Source: Bradyrhizobium commune (GTDB lineage: Bacteria > Pseudomonadota > Alphaproteobacteria > Rhizobiales > Xanthobacteraceae). Taken from it: a stretch of 64,000 nt of DNA. The notes below the pieces were generated by a model, which searched no databases, was not told the DNA's origin, and saw only the letters and a program-made list of their open reading frames with translations. A program made the translations under genes and the position numbers. Position 1 is the first letter of the stretch; each line of letters opens with the position of its first letter. The stretch lies in the NCBI RefSeq assembly GCF_015624505.1, contig NZ_CP061379.1:6936001-7000000 (forward strand), written 5' to 3'. Below are positions 7,534-15,887 of the stretch, in pieces.

Positions 7534-9614
7534 CAGGCCGCTTTCGCCGCGTCGAGCAGGCCGCGGCGGCGGAGCAGCGCGTCGGGCTCGGGCGGGCGGC
7601 CGCGGAAGGCCTCATAGGCGGCCTCCGGATCAACCGAGCCACCGGTCGAGTAGATGTCGTCGTGGAGGCGCTTTGCGACCGCCGGATCGAAGATGTTGCC
7701 GGCTTCCTCGAAGGCGCCGAAGGCGTCGGCGTCCATCACCTCCGACCACATGTAGCTGTAATAACCGGCGGCATAGTGATCGCCGGAGAAAATGTGGCCG
7801 AACTGCGTCGGCCGGTGGCGCATCGAGATTTCCTCGGGCATGCCGATCTTCTCCAGCTCGCGTCTCTCGAAGGCGCGCACATCCTGCGCGGCGGCGGCCG
7901 GCTGGGTATGGAATTCGAGATCGACCAGCGCCGAGGAGACGAACTCGACCGTGGCAAAGCCCTGGTTGAATTTTCGCGCGGCGAGGAAGCGCTGGAGCAG
8001 ATCGTCCGGCAGCGGCTCGCCGGTCTGGTAGTGGCGGGCGAACTGCTGGAGCACTTCGGGCCGCTCCTGCCAGTGCTCGTAGAGCTGCGACGGCAGCTCG
8101 ACGAAATCGGTGAACACCGAGGTGCCCGACAGCGACGGGTAGGTCACGTTGGAGAGCATGCCGTGCAGGCCGTGGCCGAATTCGTGGAACAGGGTGCGGG
8201 CGTCGTCCGGCGACAGCAGCGAGGGCTCGCCGTTCGCGCCCTTGGCGAAGTTGCAGACATTGATGACCAGGGGCGCGATCTCGCCGTCCAATTTTTGCTG
8301 GTCGCGCAGCGAGGTCATCCAGGCGCCCGAGCGCTTCGACGGCCGGGCGTAGTAGTCGCCGTAGAACAGCGCCTTGTGCTTGCCGTCGGGTCCCCTCACC
8401 TCCCAGACCCGGACGTCCGGGTGCCAGGCCGGAACGTCCTTGCGCTCCGCGAAGGTGATGCCGAACAGGCGCGTGGCGCAGTCGAAGGCGGCGGCGATCA
8501 TGTGATCGAGCGTCAGATACGGCTTGATCGCGGAATCGTCGAAATTGGCGCGCTGGAGGCGCAGCTTCTCGGCATAAAAGCGCCAGTCCCAGGGCGCGAG
8601 CTTGAAATTGCCGCCCTCTTCCGTGATCAGCGCCTGCATCTCGTCGCGGTCGGCGAGCGCCCGCGCCCGCGCCGGCTTCCAGACCCGCTCCAGCAGGCCG
8701 CGCACCGCATCCGGCGTCTTGGCCATGGAATCCTCGAGCCGGTAGGCGGCGAAGGTCGGGTAGCCCAGAAGGTTGGCGCTCTCCTCACGCAGCTTCAGGA
8801 TCTCGACGACGGTCGCGTTATTGTCGTTGGGATTGCCGTTGTCGCCCCGCGCGGTGAAGGCCTTGTAGACCTTCTCGCGCAGATCGCGGCGGGCCGAGCT
8901 CTTCAGGAACGGCTCGACCGAGGAGCGTGACAGCGTGACGATGGCCTTGCCTTCCATGCCGCGATCTTCTGCCGCAGCCTTGGCGGCGGCGACAAAGCTC
9001 TCGGGCAGGCCCTGGCGGTCGGCCTCCCCGAGCTCCATGAACCACTCCTGCTCGTCGCCGAGCAGATGATGGCTGAAGCTGGTGCCGAGCTGAGCCAGCT
9101 TCTCGTTGATCTCGGCCATGCGCGTCTTGGCCTCGTCGGACAGGCCGGCGCCGGCGCGGTGGAAGCGGGTGTAGGTGCGCTCGAGCAGGCGGAGCTGCTC
9201 CGGAGAGAGACCGAGATTGGCGCGGTTCTCGTGCAGCTGGGCGATGCGGCCAAACAGCACAGCGTTCATCATGATGGGATTCCAGTGCCGCGCCATCCGC
9301 AAGGAGACGTCCTTGTCGATCTCCAGGATGGCCGGGTTGGAATGCGCCGAGACCAGATCGTAGAACACCGCCGCGACCTTGTTGAGCAGCTTCCCGGAGC
9401 GCTCCAGCGCCGTGATGGTGTTGGCGAAGTCGGGCGCAGCCGGGTCGTTGGTCATCGCCGCGATCTCGGCCGAGTGATCGGCGAAGGCCTGCTCGAAGGC
9501 CGGCAGGAAGTGCTCCGGCTTGATCTCGTCGAAGGGCGGGGTCGCGAACGGCGTCACCCAGGCCTTCAGCAGCGGATTGGTCTCGGCGTCCGTAGTTTGG
9601 CGGGGGTCTGACAT
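7533..9614 (-). CDS. M3-family zinc oligopeptidase (Dcp/PrlC-like)
   Basis: A 693-residue cytoplasmic metallopeptidase. The zinc motif HEFGH is at residues 477-481 (TLFHEFGHGLHGMLS) and the third ligand Glu is at about 506 (FTDFVELPSQLYEHW). The N-terminus (PFATPPFDEIKPEHFLPAFE) and the helical first half match peptidyl-dipeptidase Dcp and oligopeptidase A, which clear short peptides. Length is normal. It is first in an apparent operon with DUF1007 and NicO through a 1-base stop/start overlap; no functional link between peptide cleavage and metal transport is obvious beyond its own zinc need. Confidence 0.94.
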   Translation of the reverse strand: MSDPRQTTDAETNPLLKAWVTPFATPPFDEIKPEHFLPAFEQAFADHSAEIAAMTNDPAAPDFANTITALERSGKLLNKVAAVFYDLVSAHSNPAILEIDKDVSLRMARHWNPIMMNAVLFGRIAQLHENRANLGLSPEQLRLLERTYTRFHRAGAGLSDEAKTRMAEINEKLAQLGTSFSHHLLGDEQEWFMELGEADRQGLPESFVAAAKAAAEDRGMEGKAIVTLSRSSVEPFLKSSARRDLREKVYKAFTARGDNGNPNDNNATVVEILKLREESANLLGYPTFAAYRLEDSMAKTPDAVRGLLERVWKPARARALADRDEMQALITEEGGNFKLAPWDWRFYAEKLRLQRANFDDSAIKPYLTLDHMIAAAFDCATRLFGITFAERKDVPAWHPDVRVWEVRGPDGKHKALFYGDYYARPSKRSGAWMTSLRDQQKLDGEIAPLVINVCNFAKGANGEPSLLSPDDARTLFHEFGHGLHGMLSNVTYPSLSGTSVFTDFVELPSQLYEHWQERPEVLQQFARHYQTGEPLPDDLLQRFLAARKFNQGFATVEFVSSALVDLEFHTQPAAAAQDVRAFERRELEKIGMPEEISMRHRPTQFGHIFSGDHYAAGYYSYMWSEVMDADAFGAFEEAGNIFDPAVAKRLHDDIYSTGGSVDPEAAYEAFRGRPPEPDALLRRRGLLDAAKAA

Positions 9615-9751
9615 CGCTGGTCTCGTTTTTTGCGGCTCGATTGTTGGAGCCAGCTATAGCACGCGATGGGGCTTTTTTGGGCCATTTGGCCTTGCTCCCG
9701 CCCGGCTTTTCGGGGAGATTGCGGCCCTCGAAACCACGGACCCCAGAGCCC

Positions 9752-10000
9752 ATGCCTTCCTCGTCCTCCCGTCAGATCGTCTGGCCGAGCGTCATCACCG
9801 TCATCAGCGCCGCCATCCTGATCGGCGCCGAGGTGTTCGGCGCGGCGTTTGCCGGCGGCTGGGCGCTCGCAGTTCTGATGAATCTCGGCGACCAGGGCGC
9901 GCACATCCTTCAGGCCGTGCTGTTCGTACTCGGCGTGCTCGTCATGATCGCCTTCGTCCGCGCAGCTCAGCGCGTCGAGCCGTTCTTCAAGCGCGGCTGA
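9752..10000 (+). CDS. Small membrane protein of unknown function
   Basis: An 82-residue protein with two membrane helices: VWPSVITVISAAILIGAEVF / GAAFAGGWALAVLM near the N-terminus and ILQAVLFVLGVLVMIAFV near the C-terminus, ending in a basic tail (RAAQRVEPFFKRG). The start at ATG 9752 is chosen because translation upstream is not protein-like, although no strong ribosome-binding site is seen. It is divergent from the M3 peptidase. No family beyond small rhizobial inner-membrane proteins is recognised. Confidence 0.65.
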   Translation: MPSSSSRQIVWPSVITVISAAILIGAEVFGAAFAGGWALAVLMNLGDQGAHILQAVLFVLGVLVMIAFVRAAQRVEPFFKRG

Positions 10001-10160
10001 CGCGTCTCGCGCGCGAGAGTCACGCGCACGACACAGAAAACTTAACGCGCGTTCATCTTCAGCGTCGCTCACGCAACACTGCGCAAGCAGATGTTAGGCA
10101 ATTCTGCTTTCAGCCTAAAAAAAATCTTGCGAACCAGAGTCAAAACTATTATGTGCGGAA
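10001..10160. other. Non-coding stretch with the probable promoter of the polyamine leader
   Basis: No protein is supported here. The region contains an A-rich run at about 10119-10126 and a good -10-like TATTAT at 10147-10152 reading rightward; a matching -35 is not clear (TTG at 10128 is a few bases too close). Transcription from here would give a leader of about 500 nt before the ornithine decarboxylase start. Confidence 0.35.
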
Positions 10161-10660
10161 TTGCCCAATTTCGCACGTGCCTGTGGTCGTGTGTCAGTCG
10201 GTAGGTATCCGGACAAGAGGCCGGACAGCCGCCAAGGGGTGAAGAAGCCGAGGGGCTCTTCGGAAGTGCGGAAGCCGGAAGGTTGAAGCAGACTCCGAAG
10301 CGTCCAGCATCTCTCTCAAAGAGATGCCTTGTCGAAGGTGACTTCACTTTTTGCAACCGTGACTGGCAGCCGGAGGCGAACCGGCGCACCCCGCTCTCAA
10401 CGGGGGACGCGACTTAAAGCAACGACGGATCGGGCTTTTTTGGTCTCTACCGGCAGTCCAACGCCGGCGCGGGCTACTGAAAAGGCTTGTCCTTCATTGC
10501 CAGGTGTGCGGGCGGGAAACTCTCCCAACCAATCCACGGCAGCACAGTCTGGTTTGAGTCTTTTGGCCTCGACGCGCCTCCATCGCGCGGTGTGGCCGGA
10601 GCGCTCTTATCCGACGTCACGTTGATGCGGATCCCGTCGCTGGGACCGTTGGAGAGTGCC
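10160..10660 (+). promoter_or_regulatory. Long structured leader of ornithine decarboxylase (speF-type leader RNA candidate)
   Basis: About 500 nt without a convincing gene precede the decarboxylase, in a genus where the Rfam speF motif is known upstream of this gene in alphaproteobacteria. Visible hairpins: TCCGG/CCGGA at 10208-10225; an imperfect one at 10241-10261; a perfect 8-bp stem GCATCTCT/AGAGATGC at 10307-10327; CCCCG/CGGGG at 10389-10405. The last two both present CTCTCAA in the loop. A T-run (GGGCTTTTTTGG, about 10431-10442) lies downstream and could be an attenuation site. The identification as speF is from position and known phylogenetic pattern, not from a covariance search, so the exact ends are approximate. 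Confidence 0.7.
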
Positions 10661-11803
10661 ATGACCGAACGTATCCAGGAATTCCTGCGCAACCGCCGCA
10701 AGGATGGCCTCGACACCGAGCCGTGCCTCGTTGTCGACCTCGAAGTCGTGCGCGACAATTACCAGACATTCGCCAAGGCGCTGCCCGACAGCCGCGTGTT
10801 CTACGCCGTCAAGGCGAACCCGGCGCCGGAAGTGCTGGCCCTGCTCGCCTCCATGGGCTCCTGCTTCGACACCGCGACCGTCGCCGAGATCGAGATGGCA
10901 CTGGCTGCCGGTGCGACGCCCGACCGCATCTCGTTCGGCAACACGATCAAGAAGGAGCGCGACATTGCGCGCGCCTTCGCGCTCGGCATCCGGCTGTTCG
11001 CGGTGGATTGCGCCGCCGAGGTCGAGAAGGTCTCCCGTGCCGCTCCCGGTGCAAAGGTGTTCTGCCGCATCCTCTATGACTGCGCCGGCGCCGAATGGCC
11101 GCTGTCGCGCAAGTTCGGCTGCGACCCGGAGATGGCCGTCGACGTGCTCGACGTCGCCAAGCGCCTGGGCCTGGAGCCGTGCGGCATCTCGTTCCATGTC
11201 GGCTCGCAGCAGCGCAAGGTGAAGGCGTGGGACCGTGCGCTGGCGATGGCCTCGCAGGTGTTCCGCGACTGCGCCGAGCGCGGCATCAATCTCTCCATGG
11301 TCAACATGGGCGGCGGCTTCCCGACCAAGTACCTGAAGGACGTGCCGCCGGTCGTGACCTACGGCCGCTCGATCTTCCGCGCGCTGCGCAAGCACTTCGG
11401 CAACCAGATTCCGGAGACCATCATCGAGCCGGGCCGCGGCATGGTGGGCAACGCCGGCATCATCGAATCCGAGGTCGTGCTCATCTCGAAGAAGAGCGAC
11501 GAGGACGAGGTGCGCTGGGTCTATCTCGACATCGGCAAGTTCGGCGGTCTCGCCGAGACCATGGACGAGTCGATCCGCTACGCCATCCGCACCCCGCATG
11601 ACGGTGCGGACATGACGCCGTGCGTGCTCGCGGGCCCGACCTGCGACTCTGCCGACGTGCTGTACGAGAAGAGCCCGTATCCGCTCCCCGTCACCCTCGA
11701 GATCGGCGACAAGCTGCTGATCGAAGGCACCGGGGCCTATACGTCGACCTACTCGGCGGTGGCGTTCAACGGCATCCCGCCGCTGAAGACCTACCACATC
11801 TAA
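10661..11803 (+). CDS. Ornithine (lysine/ornithine) decarboxylase, PLP fold type III
   Basis: A 380-residue enzyme that decarboxylates ornithine to putrescine in the cytosol. Sequence evidence: VFYAVKANPAPEVLALLAS carries the PLP lysine (K51); then FGNTIKKERDIARAFALGIR, GISFHVGSQQRKVKAWDRAL, the phosphate-binding NMGGGFPTKYL, ETIIEPGRGMVGNAGIIES, and VLAGPTCDSADVLYEKSPYP with the active-site Cys contributed across the dimer. Length fits short bacterial type III decarboxylases. ATG 10661 follows GGAGAGTGCC. A longer frame opening with TTG at 10487 would translate the leader and is rejected. Homospermidine synthase downstream uses its product, putrescine. Confidence 0.94.
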   Translation: MTERIQEFLRNRRKDGLDTEPCLVVDLEVVRDNYQTFAKALPDSRVFYAVKANPAPEVLALLASMGSCFDTATVAEIEMALAAGATPDRISFGNTIKKERDIARAFALGIRLFAVDCAAEVEKVSRAAPGAKVFCRILYDCAGAEWPLSRKFGCDPEMAVDVLDVAKRLGLEPCGISFHVGSQQRKVKAWDRALAMASQVFRDCAERGINLSMVNMGGGFPTKYLKDVPPVVTYGRSIFRALRKHFGNQIPETIIEPGRGMVGNAGIIESEVVLISKKSDEDEVRWVYLDIGKFGGLAETMDESIRYAIRTPHDGADMTPCVLAGPTCDSADVLYEKSPYPLPVTLEIGDKLLIEGTGAYTSTYSAVAFNGIPPLKTYHI

Positions 11804-11837
11804 GCGGCCTCCTTTTTCCGAGGCCTGACGAACCCGG

Positions 11838-11855
11838 GAGCCGGCTTGCCGGCTC
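11838..11855 (+). terminator. Hairpin after the decarboxylase gene, weak terminator candidate
   Basis: A perfect inverted repeat GAGCCGGC-TT-GCCGGCTC lies 35 bp after the decarboxylase stop. No T-run follows, so it is either a Rho-assisted end, an mRNA-stabilising structure, or a pause between the first gene and the GNAT gene 84 bp downstream. Confidence 0.4.
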
Positions 11856-11938
11856 CTCACCTCAACATTTCGATTTCTGACGACGCCTTGGACCGGCGTG
11901 CTGCGCGCACGCAGGTCTCAAGCGGGGACTGACGCGCC

Positions 11939-12526
11939 ATGACTGCTTTTCGGAAGCCACAAGTCGCCCTCACCTCGAAAGCCGCTCCGTTCGCGATCCG
12001 TGCGGAACGTGCTGTCGACGTCGCCGCCCGTGAAGCGCTGCTGGATGCAAGCTTTGGCGAGAACCGCCATGGCCGCACCTGCCAGCGCCTGCGCGACGGA
12101 CGTGCACCTGCCGCCGGCCTTGCGCTGTCGGCCGTGCGCGAGGGGACACTCGTGGGAACCGTGCGGTTGTGGCACGTCAGCGCCGGAGGCAGGCCCGCTC
12201 TGGTCCTCGGACCACTGGCGGTGGACCCTGCCTGCCGCGAGCTCGGGATCGGCGCCGCGCTGATGCAACAAGCGCTGGCCGCCGCCCGGGCGCGCGGGCA
12301 TGAAGCCGTGATCCTGCTCGGCGATGCCCCCTATTACGCCCGCTTCGGCTTCTCGGCTGAGAAGACCGGCGCGCTGATGCTGCCCGGCCCGTTCGAGCGC
12401 GACCGCCTGCTGGCGATCGAATTTCAGGCCGGTGCGCTGGATGGCGCCGAGGGGATGATCGTGCCGACTGGCGCGGCCGTTTCCACACGGAGGGTCGTTC
12501 GCGCCCTCCAGGCGCACGCGGCCTAG
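11939..12526 (+). CDS. GNAT-family N-acetyltransferase
   Basis: A 195-residue protein with a typical GNAT core: FAIRAERAVDVAAREALLDA at the start, LVGTVRLWHV (strand 4), LVLGPLAVDPACRELGIGAA containing the acetyl-CoA loop motif R-x-x-G-I-G-x-A, then GDAPYYARFGFSAEK, the YARFGF signature of the YhbS-like group. The last 40 residues are an extension. It lies in the polyamine cluster between ornithine decarboxylase and RidA/homospermidine synthase, so an acetylated polyamine or a related amine is a possible substrate, but YhbS-like enzymes have unknown substrates and this is only context. Confidence 0.88.
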   Translation: MTAFRKPQVALTSKAAPFAIRAERAVDVAAREALLDASFGENRHGRTCQRLRDGRAPAAGLALSAVREGTLVGTVRLWHVSAGGRPALVLGPLAVDPACRELGIGAALMQQALAAARARGHEAVILLGDAPYYARFGFSAEKTGALMLPGPFERDRLLAIEFQAGALDGAEGMIVPTGAAVSTRRVVRALQAHAA

Positions 12527-12662
12527 GGGATTGCCATGATGGCGACGACCGAAGCCGCGTCCCGCGGCGACGGTCGGCTGCGCCTGTTGCTTTGGGGTTG
12601 CGCCGCTCCCGGAAACGCCCTTTAACCCACGAAATTCCCCCTTTCAGTCGAGGCCCAGACCG

Positions 12663-13052
12663 ATGTCCCGTCGCCTGATCTCCACCGGCTCGCCCCTTGA
12701 GAAGAGCGTCGGCTACAGCCGCGCCGTGATCGACGGTGATTTCGCCTTCGTCGCGGGAACCACCGGCTACGATTACACCACGATGACGATGCCGGCCGAT
12801 GTCACGAGCCAGTCACGCAACTGCTTCAAGACCATCGAAGCCGCCCTGAAGGAGGGCGGTTTCGAGATGGCCGATATCGTCCGTGCGACCTACTACGTCA
12901 CCGACGCCAGCTACATCGATGCCCACTTCGCCGTCTGCGGCGAGGTCCTCGGCGACATCAGGCCGGCTGCGACGTTGCTGGTCGTCACCGCTCTCGCCAA
13001 GCCCGAGATGAAGGTCGAGATCGAAGTCACCGCCAAGCGCCGCAGCGCCTGA
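12663..13052 (+). CDS. RidA-family (YjgF/YER057c/UK114) protein
   Basis: A 129-residue protein with the RidA fold: ISTGSPLEKSVGYSRAVIDG, DFAFVAGTTGYDYTT, SRNCFKTIEAALKEGGFEMA, DIVRATYYVTDASYIDAH and the C-terminal RPAATLLVVTALAKPEMKVE IEV, with the conserved Arg of true RidA deaminases at RPAAT and Glu in VEIEV. RidA enzymes hydrolyse reactive enamine/imine intermediates made by PLP enzymes. Placed between the PLP-dependent decarboxylase and homospermidine synthase, whose chemistry passes through imines, it may clear or process these; that link is inference. It starts 46 bp before homospermidine synthase. Confidence 0.9.
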   Translation: MSRRLISTGSPLEKSVGYSRAVIDGDFAFVAGTTGYDYTTMTMPADVTSQSRNCFKTIEAALKEGGFEMADIVRATYYVTDASYIDAHFAVCGEVLGDIRPAATLLVVTALAKPEMKVEIEVTAKRRSA

Positions 13053-13097
13053 TCCACCCACCCTTTGTCCGCCAGCACGTTCCGGAGAAACCATCCC

Positions 13098-14540
13098 ATG
13101 AGCCACCCCTCGCAGATCTACGCGAAGATCACAGGTCCCATCGTCATGGTCGGCTTCGGCTCCATCGGTAAAGGCACCTTGCCGATGATCGAGCGGCATC
13201 TCGACTACGACAAGTCGCGCGTCACCGTGATCGATCCCAAGGACGAGGGCCGCAAGGCGCATTGCGAGAAGCAGAATGTCCGCTTCATCCAGAAGGCCGT
13301 GACCAAGGACAATTACCGGGACTTGCTGACCCCGCTGCTCACCGAAGGCGGCGGCCAGGGCTTTTGCGTCAATCTGTCGGTCGACACCGGCTCGACCGAC
13401 ATCATGGAGCTCTGCAACGAGCTCGGCGCGCTCTATATCGACACCGTCAACGAGCCCTGGCTCGGCTTCTATTTCGACGCCTCGAAGGGCCCGGAAGCGC
13501 GCTCCAACTACGCGCTGCGCGAAGTGACGCTGGCCGCCAAGCGGGCGCGCCCGGCGGGCTCGACCACGGCCGTCTCCTGCTGCGGCGCCAATCCCGGCAT
13601 GGTCTCGTTTTTCGTCAAGCAGGCGCTGCTCAACGTCGCCGCCGACCTGAAGCTCAATGCCCCGAAGCCGAAGACCAAGGCCGAATGGGCCGACCTGATG
13701 CGGCAGGCCGGGATCAAGGGCATCCACATCGCCGAACGCGACACCCAGCGCTCCAAGAAGCCGAAGGAGCCGGACGTGTTCGTCAACACCTGGTCGGTGG
13801 AGGGTTTCCTGTCGGAAGGCGTGCAGCCGTCCGAGCTCGGCTGGGGCACCCACGAGACATGGATGCCGGAGAATGCGCGCACCCACGAGGCCGGCTGCGG
13901 CGCCGCCATCTATCTGATGCAGCCCGGCGCCAACACGCGTGTGCGCACCTGGTGCCCGACCCGCGGCGCGCAATACGGCTTCCTCGTCACTCACAACGAA
14001 TCGATCTCGATCTCGGACTACTTCACGGTGCGTGATTCGTCGGGCAAGGCGGTCTACCGGCCGACCTGCCACTATGCCTATCATCCCGCTGACGACGCCG
14101 TGCTGTCGCTGCACGAGATGTTCGGCCGCGCCGCCAGGATGCAGGCAAAGCACCACATCCTCGAAGAGGACGAGATCGTCGACGGCATCGACGAGCTCGG
14201 CGTGCTCTTGTTCGGCCACGACAACAACGCCTATTGGTACGGCTCGCAGCTCTCGATCGAAGAGACCCGCGCACTCGCGCCCTATCAAAACGCCACCGCC
14301 CTGCAAGTGACCTCCGCCGTGCTCGGCGGCATGGTCTGGGCGCTGGAGAACCCGAAGGAAGGCATCGTCGAAGCCGACGAGATGGACTTCGATCGCCTGC
14401 TGGAAATCCAGCTGCCCTATCTCGGCCCGGTGAAGGGTTTTTATACCGACTGGACGCCGCTGACGGATCGTCCGGGACTGTTTCCGGAAGATATCGACAC
14501 CAGCGATCCCTGGCAGTTCCGGAACATTCTGGTGCGGTGA
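13098..14540 (+). CDS. hss: Homospermidine synthase
   Basis: A 480-residue protein matching bacterial homospermidine synthase, which joins two putrescines (or putrescine and spermidine) through NAD-dependent oxidation to make sym-homospermidine, a main polyamine of rhizobia. Visible: Rossmann start IVMVGFGSIGKGTLPMIERH, then VTVIDPKDEGRKAHCEKQN, DTVNEPWLGFYFDASKGPEA, CCGANPGMVSFFVKQALLNV and HYAYHPADDAVLSLHEMFGR. Length equals the family's usual 475-480. Start chosen at ATG 13098; an in-frame upstream codon at 13065 lacks support. It closes the cluster begun by ornithine decarboxylase. Confidence 0.95.
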   Translation: MSHPSQIYAKITGPIVMVGFGSIGKGTLPMIERHLDYDKSRVTVIDPKDEGRKAHCEKQNVRFIQKAVTKDNYRDLLTPLLTEGGGQGFCVNLSVDTGSTDIMELCNELGALYIDTVNEPWLGFYFDASKGPEARSNYALREVTLAAKRARPAGSTTAVSCCGANPGMVSFFVKQALLNVAADLKLNAPKPKTKAEWADLMRQAGIKGIHIAERDTQRSKKPKEPDVFVNTWSVEGFLSEGVQPSELGWGTHETWMPENARTHEAGCGAAIYLMQPGANTRVRTWCPTRGAQYGFLVTHNESISISDYFTVRDSSGKAVYRPTCHYAYHPADDAVLSLHEMFGRAARMQAKHHILEEDEIVDGIDELGVLLFGHDNNAYWYGSQLSIEETRALAPYQNATALQVTSAVLGGMVWALENPKEGIVEADEMDFDRLLEIQLPYLGPVKGFYTDWTPLTDRPGLFPEDIDTSDPWQFRNILVR

Positions 14541-14559
14541 GGGGCGCCAAACAAAAACA

Positions 14560-14585
14560 GCGAAAACAACCCCATGCACAGTAGA
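14560..14585. repeat. Dispersed 26-bp repeat, copy 1
   Basis: A 26-bp sequence beginning GCGAAAACAACCCCATGCAC and ending AGTAGA follows homospermidine synthase. An identical 26 bp is found at 58951-58976, there also just after a gene end, followed in both places by a GGC-containing stretch. The two are 44 kb apart in unrelated contexts, so this is a dispersed genomic repeat, not a local duplication. Confidence 0.75.
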
Positions 14586-14646
14586 AGGCGCAATGCCTGC
14601 GCGACGCGAAACGATGGCGCAAGCGGGGCAAAAACGCCTGTGTTGT

Positions 14647-14982
14647 CTACTGCTTGTCCTTGATCGCCGGCGCGATCTTCTCGGCCGGAGCCGGCGGTAG
14701 CGCCGGCCTCGTGGCGGCGCCCTGCGTCTGCGGATCGGGGCGCGCCGGTTCGGGCGCCGGCGTGGTCGGCCGGTCGCCGCCGGGCTTGGCTTGCGCGGGT
14801 GTCTTGCTCTGATCGTCGGACGGCGTGCCCTGGAGCGGCTGCGTCGCCTGCGCCAGCTCCATCCGGCTTTGGGCACGGATTTGCGCGAGCGACATCACCG
14901 ACACCGCGAGGCCAGCTGCGAACAGCGAGCAGGCGATTGTCAAATCGAGCTTCAGTCTGCGCTTGTTATCCTGGCCGGGCAT
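14647..14982 (-). CDS. Single-pass membrane protein with Pro-rich tail, unknown function
   Basis: A 111-residue protein from ATG 14982. A basic N-terminus (MPGQDNKRRLKLDL) leads into one membrane segment (TIACSLFAAGLAVSVMSLAQ), then a low-complexity Pro/Ala/Gln/Thr region (TPAPEPARPDPQTQGAATRP) ending in a short charged tail. The layout is that of an inner-membrane anchor with a disordered periplasmic tail. No family recognised. It is downstream of, and co-directional with, the MgtC-like gene (103 bp), separated from it by non-coding sequence. Confidence 0.6.
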   Translation of the reverse strand: MPGQDNKRRLKLDLTIACSLFAAGLAVSVMSLAQIRAQSRMELAQATQPLQGTPSDDQSKTPAQAKPGGDRPTTPAPEPARPDPQTQGAATRPALPPAPAEKIAPAIKDKQ

Positions 14983-15084
14983 GTCGGTCACCGCCTTTGT
15001 CCGGGAGATCAACGAATTTGCCCGGCTGCGGTTCCGCCGCCGGGAGGACGGGAACCGCACCCTTTGCGCGCCAAAAGGCCGCGC

Positions 15085-15801
15085 TCAATCCGTCGTGCTG
15101 ATTTCCCAAGTGGCGTGGCGCACGCCCGGCAGACGTTGCAGATCGACCGCCACGGCGTTCAGCTCGTTGGGGTCGACGGCGGTCGCGACCAGTTCTGCCA
15201 CGATCTCGATCAAGTCGTCGCCGGTCTCGACCACGTCGACATCGGCCACCGGGTATTTCGCATCCTCGAGCTTGTCGACCAAACGGTCGCGCATATCGGG
15301 CAAGGCATCCATCGCGACCGCGAGCTTGAAATAGTAGGTCGCCTCGGACGTCTTCTCATTGAGCGGAATGCGGTTGATGGCGTTGACCAGCGGGCGCAGC
15401 AGCGTATTGCCGGCGATGACGAACACGGTCAGCGCCACCGCCTGCGCGACCATGTCGGCGCCGGCGCAGGAGCCGACCGCGGCCGAGGACCACAGCGTCG
15501 CTGCGGTATTGAGCCCGCGCACGTCCATGCCCTGCTTCATGATGACGCCGGCCCCCAAGAAGCCGATGCCGGAGACGACATAGGCGATCACCCGCACCGC
15601 GCCGTCGGCGCCGTCCAGATGCATGGCAAGATCGACGAAGGCGGACGCGCCCACCGCGACCAGCACGTTGGTGCGCAGGCCCGCGGTGCGCTGCCGGTAT
15701 TGCCGCTCGGCGCCGATCAGCGTGCCCAGCACGAAGGCCACGAACAGGCTGACCAGCGTGTCGGCGAAGTCGGCAAGCTGGAAGGTGGTCAGAAACCGCA
15801 T
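15085..15801 (-). CDS. MgtC/SapB-family membrane protein
   Basis: A 238-residue protein: four to five membrane helices in the first 145 residues with family signatures LVSLFVAFVLGTLIGAERQY, RTAGLRTNVLVAVGASAFVD, GIGFLGAGVIMKQGMDVRGL and NTAATLWSSAAVGSCAGA, followed by a cytoplasmic ACT-like C-terminal domain (residues about 160-238). MgtC proteins are linked to Mg2+ limitation, ATP synthase inhibition and virulence in some bacteria. Length and both domains are intact. No Mg-responsive leader is visible in the short upstream gap. Confidence 0.9.
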   Translation of the reverse strand: MRFLTTFQLADFADTLVSLFVAFVLGTLIGAERQYRQRTAGLRTNVLVAVGASAFVDLAMHLDGADGAVRVIAYVVSGIGFLGAGVIMKQGMDVRGLNTAATLWSSAAVGSCAGADMVAQAVALTVFVIAGNTLLRPLVNAINRIPLNEKTSEATYYFKLAVAMDALPDMRDRLVDKLEDAKYPVADVDVVETGDDLIEIVAELVATAVDPNELNAVAVDLQRLPGVRHATWEISTTD

Positions 15802-15887
15802 GGCCCCCTCTTACGGTCGAACGTGACGACGGTCAAAGCGCCGGAAGGCCAGCGTGCGTCCAGGTCACACCGGCAACCTCGTGCCGT

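Noticed and set aside
5801..9614. Cobalamin riboswitch before the NicO operon
   Set aside because: NicO and DUF1007 overlap the upstream peptidase gene, leaving no leader space, and no conserved B12-box is visible upstream of the peptidase.
10487..10660. In-frame extension of ornithine decarboxylase from a TTG
   Set aside because: It would translate the structured leader, has no ribosome-binding site, and similarity to decarboxylases begins at the ATG at 10661 with GGAGAG before it.
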